Of a stretch of 9,493 nt of DNA, positions 1 through 7,183 are shown one piece after another (within the stretch, counting starts at the first letter, position 1; each line of letters opens with the position of its first letter). The stretch spans positions 1-9,493 of the forward strand of contig JAHHKH010000465.1 in the NCBI GenBank assembly GCA_018679695.1, read 5' to 3'. The notes under the pieces were generated by a model. It had not been told where the DNA came from. It did not search any database and worked only from the letters and a program-made list of their open reading frames with translations. The stretch is from Maribacter sp. Lineage in GTDB: Bacteria; Bacteroidota; Bacteroidia; Flavobacteriales; Flavobacteriaceae. Both the position numbers and the translations under genes were made by a program.

Positions 1-72
1 CTACTTAACTTCCTCATTTGTATAAACAATTTTCGATTTGCCATTGAAATCGGTTACCCTGATTTCCTTTAT
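1..72 (-). other. In-frame C-terminal tail of paralogue B beyond the premature TAA
   Basis: Read on in the same frame after TAA (73-75), the minus strand encodes IKEIRVTDFNGKSKIVYTNE and then EVK, and ends at TAG (1-3). Counting from the shared GYLSQ motif with no gap, this tail pairs with the last residues of paralogue A: IKEIRVTDFNGK lies against ATSVLIIDQLGK, with matching hydrophobic positions and identical D, G and K. The stop itself falls opposite Ala1152 of paralogue A. The tail is therefore an original part of the gene and not a new one. It is too short and lacks a start to be a separate gene. Readthrough, a nonsense mutation and a base-call error are all possible. Confidence 0.8.
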
Positions 73-3000
73 TTAGTCATGTATAGGTATACTTCTGGTT
101 CTTTGGGATAAATATCCCGAACCATAATAAAATTCCAATTTATAGTTCTTGCCGTCTATCAGCGTGATCAAGGCAGTCTTGCTATTTGCATTAGCCGTAT
201 AAACTTTACCTCGTGCAGTTGTTTGGGTAGTGGTAAAAATCCGTAACGGACCGTCATTATTGGCCGCCAATACATACGATTTTCCTTGGGCATTTCGCAT
301 GATGCTCAACCCGCTCCCATCAAAATCGTTTATAAAACCACTTTTGGCCAAAGGGATTGGATTAAAACTTCCATCCCCATTTCCTTTTAACAGAATACCC
401 ATAATTGCATCATAGCGGCCTGTTGCGGCTTCCGTAACATAGGAGTTGCCGGTCAAAACCACATCCTGATGGCCATCCCGATCAAAATCCTCGACAACAA
501 TGCCTTCCAATGGCCCCATTTGGGCATCTAACGGAAGTGGATTAAGGGAAAAATTGCCATCACCCTTATTTTCGATATACACACTAGTAAAGTTATGACT
601 TTTTACCACATAGGCATCTTCCAATTCCTCGGGTAAAAATGATTTTTTAAAATTGGTTTGGGCATACGATTGATAGGTTTTGAATCTTCCTCTCATGGCA
701 TTGATCTGACCGATAATCTCATCCCTTGAATGCGCAAGATGATTCTCCTGATCAATATAGTAGCACATGACCGGGTCTATTCGGCCATCTTTGTCGTAGT
801 CCTTCGCATAGATACACAATGGCTCATGCACCGATGCCTTATATTTTGAGTTCAGTCCCAAGTTGCCCAGCAAATAATCAATATCCCCATCCTCATCAAA
901 ATCCCCTCCTGCAATACTGTTCCACCAACCCTCTGTATTCTTCAGGTTGATCATTTTATTGGCATTGACCAGTTGCCCCTTATCATTTCGAAAGAAGGTT
1001 ATGGGCATGAATTCCCCGCAAACAATCAAATCGCTCCAGCCATCATTATCGTAATCTGACCAAATGGCCGAGGTTACCATGGTCAATTTCTCCCATTCTT
1101 CAACATTGGCACTAATATCCCTAAACTTTAAATGCTCTGGGTCTTCATTTGCCAGGTTTTCCAAGAGGTAACTTTTAGCGGGCATAGGATATTGTCCTGG
1201 AACCACACGCCCCCCTACAAAGAGGTCTAAATCACCATCTTGATCAAAATCAGAAGCCGTTACTACGGAGCCACTGGCCGAGATGTTGGGAAGTGCGTCA
1301 GATTTGAAGAAATTACCCTGTCCGTCGTTAATGTACAAACGATCTTGATACGCAGTACCTTCTGATGAGGCTATGACACCCCCACTTACCACATAGAGGT
1401 CTGGGTGACCATCTAAATTGGCATCGAAGAACAATACGCCCATATCCTCAAAAGTGCCATCCTTGACCCAATTCTTGGGTTCGAAGGTCCCATTTTTGCT
1501 TTGTAGGAATAGTTCCCCTGACTGACCTGCAGCGCCACCTATGAAAAAATCTTCCATACCATCACTATTAACATCAGCCACGGCAATTCCAGGCCCACTT
1601 CGGGAATGCATATGGGGTAAGATGGGTTGCAGTTTAAAATCGACCATTAAATCTTCTTGATGTCTGAACTTTGTTCCCAAGCTATCGGTAATCTCATTGA
1701 ACCACCTTTGGTCTGCATAGGTATTATTTTTTGGAAAAGGCTTTACTATAGCCTTGGATTGATCTATAGCTACTAATTGATTGGCAGCTGTCTGCTTTAA
1801 CACTTGATAGCTTTCATCTGGCCACCAAACCTCAATACTATCAACCACTTGGTGTTCTCCCAAGCCAAAATGAATGGTAGGGTCTACACTCGATTCATAA
1901 CCCCTGCTCAAAAAGTGCTCATAAAACTGAGTAGTAGCGCCCGTAGTAATTTTGATTTTTGAGCCAAGGCCCGATAAATTTCCTTTTTTTCCCTTCAACC
2001 TAATGCGTAAATAGTTGTTAGGTTGCCTTTTTTCACTTTGATTTTCGTAGACAAAGGCAGGCTCGTTTACATTGTTGACCAGTAGATCCAAGTCCCCATC
2101 ATTGTCCAAATCGGCATACGCTGCTCCATTGGAACAACTGGCTTCCCTTATACCCCACTCAGCGGAAGCATCCTTGAATGTCATATCCCCCTGATTATGG
2201 AATACATAATTCACAAGTTTGGCCGCGGGTAAATTTTGAATGGATTCCAGCTTGTTTTTAATCTTGGTCTCGGGGTCACCCAAGGGTGTATCATATATAT
2301 TCTGATAATGGATATAATCCAAATTTCCCAGATCTCGCAAGAAGCCATTGGTTACATAAAGATCTTTATTGCCATCATTGTCATAATCAGCGAAAAGAGC
2401 GCTCCAACTCCAATCGGTACTACTAATGCCCGATAAAAACCCTATTTCACTGAATTTCCCTTCGCCTTGGTTCAATTGCAGGGTATTACGACTGTATTGC
2501 GGTTCGTAACCCATTTGCAACATCATTTGAAATCGATCATAGCCGGTGGAGGATATAATCAATTTTTGTCTTTCATTGTCCGCGGGGCGCATATCCAAGA
2601 CAAAGATATCGGGCTTGCCGTTGTTGTCAATATCAGCGATGTCGTTACCCATGCCTGCATAAGAAGTATGCTTGATATGGCTGCTTAATTGATCTTTGAA
2701 CGTACCGTCTTGTTGATTAATGTACAGGATGTCATTGCCAATAAAATCATTGGACACATAGATATCTGGCCAAGAATCGTTATTGATATCGGAAATGCCT
2801 ACTCCTAAACCATAGCCTTCCACCAATATGCCAGCCTCTTTGGAAACATCCACAAATTTACCATTACCCTCATTTCGGTATAGTCGGTCATTATTTACAG
2901 AGTTACCATCCAATTGCCTTGGCAGTATATTATTGACCTTTTGTTCATAGGCTGCTGTATTCACTAAAAGATATAGATCCAGATCTTGGTCTTTATCATA

Positions 3001-3546
3001 ATCAAAGAAAGCGGCTTGCATGCTCTGAAGGGAATCCGCCAAACCATATTCCGCAGCTTTTTCGCTAAAGGTCACCAGCCCCGAGCTATCTGAAGGACCA
3101 TTATTTATATAAAGCATATTGGCCCGCTCAAATTCTTCCCCACTCCCCGAAACACAGACATAAATATCCAATAACCCGTCTTGGTTGATGTCGACCATTG
3201 TAGCTCCCGTGCCCCAACGATTGTTCAAAATCCCTGCTTTGTCACTAATATCCTCAAAACGAAGATTCCCCTTATTCAAATAAAGTCTTCCAGATACCAT
3301 ATTCCCGCTAAAGTAGACATCTACCAATCCATCGTTGTTGACATCCCCTATAGCAACTCCTGCACCTGTATAGATATTCATGTATTCAAAAACATTAATA
3401 CTGTCATTTTCCTTGATAGTATTACTAAAATCAATACCGGTTTTGGATGTGCTCAATAATCGAAAACGGGCATTTTCATTTTGTTTACAGGAATTAACCG
3501 CTAACAAACAAAATGCACATAGAAAGATTGTCAATAGTTTTTGCAT
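73..3546 (-). CDS. Large CRTAC1-like FG-GAP/VCBS-repeat lipoprotein with ASPIC/UnbV domain (paralogue B), cut by an in-frame stop near the C-terminus
   Basis: This 1157-aa paralogue of the upstream gene shares its whole domain order. Its lipoprotein signal, MQKLLTIFLCAFCLLAVNSC, has the lipidated Cys at residue 20. About 14 calcium-loop motifs include DVNNDGLVD (68-76), DINQDGLLD (119-127), DYDNDGNKD (387-395), DLDNDGDLD (479-487), DFDQDGDLD (766-774) and DFDEDGDID (882-890). The ASPIC/UnbV domain lies at about 511-595 (GLGSKIKI, RGYESSVDPTIHFGLG, DSIEVWWPDES). The second half again opens with ILPHMHSRSGPGIAVADVNS (642-661). A stretch of 91 residues around 871-961 is about four-fifths identical to paralogue A by my count. 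The ATG (3544-3546) overlaps the TAA of paralogue A as TAATG. The oddity is the end: TAA at 73-75 stops the frame in the middle of the C-terminal ASPIC-like module, although 23 further conserved in-frame codons follow. The full-length form would have 1181 residues. Whether the shortened protein still works is unknown; it could be scored as a slightly truncated gene or a young pseudogene. Confidence 0.88.
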   Translation of the reverse strand: MQKLLTIFLCAFCLLAVNSCKQNENARFRLLSTSKTGIDFSNTIKENDSINVFEYMNIYTGAGVAIGDVNNDGLVDVYFSGNMVSGRLYLNKGNLRFEDISDKAGILNNRWGTGATMVDINQDGLLDIYVCVSGSGEEFERANMLYINNGPSDSSGLVTFSEKAAEYGLADSLQSMQAAFFDYDKDQDLDLYLLVNTAAYEQKVNNILPRQLDGNSVNNDRLYRNEGNGKFVDVSKEAGILVEGYGLGVGISDINNDSWPDIYVSNDFIGNDILYINQQDGTFKDQLSSHIKHTSYAGMGNDIADIDNNGKPDIFVLDMRPADNERQKLIISSTGYDRFQMMLQMGYEPQYSRNTLQLNQGEGKFSEIGFLSGISSTDWSWSALFADYDNDGNKDLYVTNGFLRDLGNLDYIHYQNIYDTPLGDPETKIKNKLESIQNLPAAKLVNYVFHNQGDMTFKDASAEWGIREASCSNGAAYADLDNDGDLDLLVNNVNEPAFVYENQSEKRQPNNYLRIRLKGKKGNLSGLGSKIKITTGATTQFYEHFLSRGYESSVDPTIHFGLGEHQVVDSIEVWWPDESYQVLKQTAANQLVAIDQSKAIVKPFPKNNTYADQRWFNEITDSLGTKFRHQEDLMVDFKLQPILPHMHSRSGPGIAVADVNSDGMEDFFIGGAAGQSGELFLQSKNGTFEPKNWVKDGTFEDMGVLFFDANLDGHPDLYVVSGGVIASSEGTAYQDRLYINDGQGNFFKSDALPNISASGSVVTASDFDQDGDLDLFVGGRVVPGQYPMPAKSYLLENLANEDPEHLKFRDISANVEEWEKLTMVTSAIWSDYDNDGWSDLIVCGEFMPITFFRNDKGQLVNANKMINLKNTEGWWNSIAGGDFDEDGDIDYLLGNLGLNSKYKASVHEPLCIYAKDYDKDGRIDPVMCYYIDQENHLAHSRDEIIGQINAMRGRFKTYQSYAQTNFKKSFLPEELEDAYVVKSHNFTSVYIENKGDGNFSLNPLPLDAQMGPLEGIVVEDFDRDGHQDVVLTGNSYVTEAATGRYDAIMGILLKGNGDGSFNPIPLAKSGFINDFDGSGLSIMRNAQGKSYVLAANNDGPLRIFTTTQTTARGKVYTANANSKTALITLIDGKNYKLEFYYGSGYLSQRTRSIPIHD

Positions 3547-3548
3547 TA
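3544..3548 (-). promoter_or_regulatory. TAATG stop/start overlap between the two propeller genes
   Basis: The TAA of paralogue A (3546-3548) and the ATG of paralogue B (3544-3546) share one base. There is no purine-rich Shine-Dalgarno in the preceding 25 bases. This points to re-initiation by the same ribosome (translational coupling) and so to near-equal production of the two proteins. The start choice is supported because it yields a complete lipoprotein signal peptide immediately after the overlap. Confidence 0.7.
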
Positions 3549-6500
3549 CATGGGAAGGATTTCAGTTTGCTTGCCAAGTTGATCAATTATAAGTACCGAT
3601 GTGGCCGCTGCTGGAATAATCAAGATACGACTGCCTTGCGATAAATACCCACCGCCATACTTAAATTCGATTTTTCGTTCTGTGCCATCCTTGAATTGCA
3701 TAATGGCCGAAACCTCATCCAATTTAGGCTTATAAATATCGTATGCTCCAATAGGACGAACATGGGTCTTGATCGAGCCATTATTCATACCTGCTACAGT
3801 CAATTCCCTATCTCCTGAAAATACATTGATTAAACTCTTGGCATCACCTTGTACAAAAAAGCCACTTTCTTTAACGTCCCTGGGAATAAAACCGCCTTTA
3901 CCATCACCTTCAAGAAGCCAGCCTATTGAGGCATCATACCGTCCTGAAAAAACCTCACCGCTATAAAAATTGCCTACTCCCAACACATCCAAATAATGGT
4001 CTTGGTTATAATCGCCTACCGTTATGCCATACATCGGAGCTATTTGAGCCAATCGTGGCAGTTCATTTAACCTAAACTTTCCATTACCCAAATTTTCCAG
4101 ATAACTGTTGGCAAATGTCTCGCTCTTCACCACATAGGCTTCGGATAGTTCCTCTTCCAAAAACGATTCCTTAAAGGTTGCCTCGGCATAATCCGAATAG
4201 GTTCTGAATCGCCCTCGCATGGCATTGATTTGGTCGATGAGGTCGTTACGGGAATGGGCTATATGATTTTCCCCATCAATATAGTAACACATTACGGGAT
4301 CGATCTGACCGTTCTTATCATAATCATTGGCGTAAATGCACAATGGCTCTTTTGCACTTGCCTTATATCGGCTGTTCAAGCCTAAATTGCCCAAAATATA
4401 GTCACTATCCCCATCGTTGTCAAAATCCCCGCCTGCAATACTGTTCCACCATCCATTGGTATTGGCCAATCCTGTCTGTTCGGTAACCTCGACTAATTTT
4501 CCTGACTTATTCTCAAAAAAACGAATTGCCATAAATTCCCCTGCAACGATAATATCTTGCCAAGAATCATTATTAAAATCGGTCCAAAGTGCAGCGGTTA
4601 CCATTCCCAGTTCATCAAAGGTTCCATTAATGTCTTGTTCCTCTGTTTTAAACCCTATTTTTCCATTGGCACTTACATTCCTCAACAACAGGCTCGAGGC
4701 CGGCAGTGGATATTCTCCGGGACGCACCCTTCCTCCGACAAATAAGTCCAGATATCCGTCCTTATCATAATCTGCAGCCGTAACGACCGATCCGCTTATC
4801 GGGAATTTGGGAAGGGCATCAATTTTTGAAAACTTGCCAGAACCGTCATTTTCATAAAAACGATCCAGATATAATTCGCTGCCGTTCTCAAAGGAGGACC
4901 CACCGCTAACCACATAAAGATCTTGGTCCCCATCTAGATCGGCATCAAAAAAAACGGCTCCCATATCTTCCTGTTCCTTATCCTCAAATACTATCTTCTC
5001 AAAAGTGATATTGGCTTGCTGGATCATTAGTACTGCGGATTGCCCTGCTGCCCCACCAATATATACATCTTCCAGGCCATCACCATTTACGTCGGCCACT
5101 GCCATTCCCGGACCGTTTCGGGAATGCATATGCGGTAACAATGCCTGTATCTTGAAATCAACAAACCCATCTTCCCTATGCGTAAAGGATAATCCAAGAC
5201 TATCTGCTTCTTGAAATAGGGTGGGCCTCGCTTCTTTCTGTTCTTTTACAGGGGTCTTTGCCTCTTTTTGACTTAAGATGATTGTTTGGTTGGCTTCAAT
5301 TTCCTCTAACAATTGCTCCTTCTTATTTGGCCAAGTGATCTTTACACTATCCAATTGGTTTACATTTCCCAGACCAAAATGTAGCATATGTTCTACAGTG
5401 GATAGGTATCCCCTATAGGGAGTAAAGAATTGTTTTTGCATTTGCCCATTATAAAATAGTTCAACCTGGCTACCGATCCCCCATTTGTTGGGCGCCTCTC
5501 CCTCCAATCTGAATTTTATATAGTTGCTTTTTTCATTCAATATGGTTTGGTTTTCATACAACCCGGCTGGGTCGTCTATATTGTTGATTACAAGATCCAA
5601 ATCGCCGTCATTGTCGAAGTCGGCATAGGCCGCACCATTGGAATAGGTAGGTTTTGAAAAGCCTGCTTTATCGCTTATGTCCTCAAACTGCAGGCTGTCT
5701 TTATTCTTGAACATATAATTGTGCAATTTGATTCCCGGTAGTTTGTTGAGTTCCTCCAAGCGCTGCTTTCTATTAGCCTCTTCCGTGCCCATGGTCAATA
5801 CTTGATTGCCATAAACCATAAAATCCAGATTGGTAATGTCTTGACGGTATCCATTGGTAATGAACAAATCCTTTTGGCTGTCATGGTCGAAATCGGCAAA
5901 TAAAGCACTCCAGCTCCATTCGGTTGCCGATATGCCAGCTAGCTGGCCAACTTCACTGAAAGACCCATTGCCATTGTTCAACTGCAAGGTGTTTCGAATA
6001 TATTGCGGTTGATATCCATCGGCAATACTATTTTGAAATTCATCATAATTGTTGCCCATCATGGTCAGTTTCCATCGTTTGTTATCGGGTGGAAGCATAT
6101 CCAATACGACCACATCCATGAAACCATCATTGTTAATATCGGCTATGTCATTGCCCATACCATTAAAGGTAAGATGCTGCATATAATTACTGATTTCATT
6201 AACAAAAGTCCCATCCCCTTGGTTAATGTACAGTAAGTCATCGGTAAGAAAATCATTGGATACATAAACATCGGGCCATCCATCGTCATTCAAATCGCAT
6301 ATTTCAACACCCAATCCAAATCCTTCGATGAGGATGTTGGCCTCTTCTGAAACATCGGTAAATGTATGGTCCCCATTATTACGGAACAGTTTATCAGCCG
6401 AGGGTGCCTTACCTGTACGATCTTTGGGACGTGGGGTATTACGATTAAAATCAACAAGAGCGTTGCTCAATAGATACATATCCAGATCGCCATCCCCATC

Positions 6501-7061
6501 ATAATCAAAAAAATTGGATTGAACCGAGTAGCTCTCGTCGGCTAAGCCATAGGAAGAAGCGGATTCAATAAATTGCAGTTTCCCGTCTTTCATCCCATTG
6601 TTGATGAATAGAAGATTTGCCCTATCGGCACCGCTAGAACCACGTGGACCTCCTTTACATATATAAATATCCTGATATCCGTCTTGATTGATGTCCACTA
6701 TGGCCACCCCATTGGACCAATTGTCGGAACCTACTTTTGCGGTTTCGGTAATATCCTCAAATTTCCAATCGCCCAAATTACGATAGAGCCTATTGCTTAC
6801 CATATTGCCGGTGAAGAAAATATCCTGGAACCCGTCATTGTCAAAATCGGCCACGGCAACGCCTGCACCATTGTACATATATTCAAATTCCAAAACCGCT
6901 AATTCACCCCCTAGGTCAAGGGTGTTACTAAAACCAATACCCGTTTCTTTAGGGAGGTGTTCTTTGAATAAGGTTTGATTGGTGTCTTTACAAGATCCCA
7001 TGACAAGAATCAGAAAAAAAACACTGATTTTCAATAGCCGTTTAATAATGGAATGGACCAT
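3546..7061 (-). CDS. Large CRTAC1-like FG-GAP/VCBS-repeat lipoprotein with ASPIC/UnbV domain (paralogue A)
   Basis: This is a 1171-aa predicted lipoprotein of the FG-GAP/VCBS beta-propeller type. The N-terminal signal reads MVHSIIKRLLKISVFFLILVMGSC, with the lipidated Cys at residue 24. At least 14 calcium-loop motifs of DxDxDGxxD type follow, for example DFDNDGFQD (72-80), DINQDGYQD (123-131), DYDGDGDLD (186-194), DFDNDGDLD (481-489), DVNGDGLED (657-665), DADLDGDQD (706-714) and DYDKDGYLD (764-772). A central ASPIC/UnbV domain (about 513-597) shows GIGSQVELFYNG, RGYLSTVEHMLHFGLG and DSVKITWPN. A second propeller half opens with LLPHMHSRNGPGMAVADVNG (641-660). A smaller ASPIC-like module with GGGYLSQGSR closes the protein (about 1118-1171). 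The ATG at 7059-7061 gives a complete signal peptide. Its TAA overlaps the start of the next gene by one base. Such proteins often accompany SusCD pairs; their biochemical role is not established. A surface ligand-binding role is inference. Confidence 0.9.
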   Translation of the reverse strand: MVHSIIKRLLKISVFFLILVMGSCKDTNQTLFKEHLPKETGIGFSNTLDLGGELAVLEFEYMYNGAGVAVADFDNDGFQDIFFTGNMVSNRLYRNLGDWKFEDITETAKVGSDNWSNGVAIVDINQDGYQDIYICKGGPRGSSGADRANLLFINNGMKDGKLQFIESASSYGLADESYSVQSNFFDYDGDGDLDMYLLSNALVDFNRNTPRPKDRTGKAPSADKLFRNNGDHTFTDVSEEANILIEGFGLGVEICDLNDDGWPDVYVSNDFLTDDLLYINQGDGTFVNEISNYMQHLTFNGMGNDIADINNDGFMDVVVLDMLPPDNKRWKLTMMGNNYDEFQNSIADGYQPQYIRNTLQLNNGNGSFSEVGQLAGISATEWSWSALFADFDHDSQKDLFITNGYRQDITNLDFMVYGNQVLTMGTEEANRKQRLEELNKLPGIKLHNYMFKNKDSLQFEDISDKAGFSKPTYSNGAAYADFDNDGDLDLVINNIDDPAGLYENQTILNEKSNYIKFRLEGEAPNKWGIGSQVELFYNGQMQKQFFTPYRGYLSTVEHMLHFGLGNVNQLDSVKITWPNKKEQLLEEIEANQTIILSQKEAKTPVKEQKEARPTLFQEADSLGLSFTHREDGFVDFKIQALLPHMHSRNGPGMAVADVNGDGLEDVYIGGAAGQSAVLMIQQANITFEKIVFEDKEQEDMGAVFFDADLDGDQDLYVVSGGSSFENGSELYLDRFYENDGSGKFSKIDALPKFPISGSVVTAADYDKDGYLDLFVGGRVRPGEYPLPASSLLLRNVSANGKIGFKTEEQDINGTFDELGMVTAALWTDFNNDSWQDIIVAGEFMAIRFFENKSGKLVEVTEQTGLANTNGWWNSIAGGDFDNDGDSDYILGNLGLNSRYKASAKEPLCIYANDYDKNGQIDPVMCYYIDGENHIAHSRNDLIDQINAMRGRFRTYSDYAEATFKESFLEEELSEAYVVKSETFANSYLENLGNGKFRLNELPRLAQIAPMYGITVGDYNQDHYLDVLGVGNFYSGEVFSGRYDASIGWLLEGDGKGGFIPRDVKESGFFVQGDAKSLINVFSGDRELTVAGMNNGSIKTHVRPIGAYDIYKPKLDEVSAIMQFKDGTERKIEFKYGGGYLSQGSRILIIPAAATSVLIIDQLGKQTEILPM

Positions 7062-7183
7062 ACAACGAATATAATCACAAAGGATCTAAAAAAAGGAATC
7101 CAACCTCGTTAGAAAGATTGGATTCCAAAAATTTAAACAAACTAACTCAACATTTAAAACTATAATTCGGGGATAAAATCGTT
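7062..7183 (-). other. Intergenic region between susD and the two propeller genes
   Basis: This is the only gap above 100 bases in the window. In the direction of transcription it holds an AT-rich stretch of 57 bases after the susD stop, then the hairpin terminator at 7088-7126, then 26 bases of AT-rich leader to the ATG of the next gene. I see no Shine-Dalgarno and no convincing Bacteroidota-type promoter (TTG ... TAnnTTTG) in the short space after the hairpin. The downstream genes are therefore probably expressed by incomplete termination, or from a promoter that I cannot recognise. Confidence 0.6.
7088..7126 (-). terminator. Rho-independent terminator or attenuator after susD
   Basis: A perfect 9-bp inverted repeat, GGAATCCAA at 7095-7103 and TTGGATTCC at 7118-7126, encloses a 14-base loop. 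On the minus-strand transcript the stem is followed at once by seven U (A-run at 7088-7094), which is the intrinsic terminator layout. The stem has only 4 G-C pairs of 9, so termination may be partial. Its position, 57 bases after the susD stop and about 26 bases before the next start, would set a lower level of the downstream lipoprotein genes relative to susC/susD. On the plus strand the hairpin is followed by A-rich sequence, so it is not a good terminator for that direction. Confidence 0.72.

Noticed and set aside
1..72. A separate small gene or a frameshift at the left edge
   Set aside because: The tail is in the same frame as paralogue B, so no shift is needed; only the TAA interrupts it, and there is no start codon for an independent gene.
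4417..4770. 117-aa plus-strand open frame, and the other short plus-strand frames
   Set aside because: All lie antisense inside well-supported genes. Their repeated Ile/Val-rich or Pro/Ser-rich composition is the reverse image of the Asp/Gly/Asn-rich calcium-loop repeats.
73..7061. DNA-level tandem repeat or CRISPR-like array
   Set aside because: The periodic signal comes from degenerate protein calcium-loop motifs. The DNA copies differ strongly and the spacing is irregular.
7062..7094. Bacteroidota-type -7 box (TAnnTTTG) before paralogue A
   Set aside because: The closest match (ATCCTTTG on the minus strand) lacks the TA and has no TTG box at the right distance; it also lies within the terminator leader.
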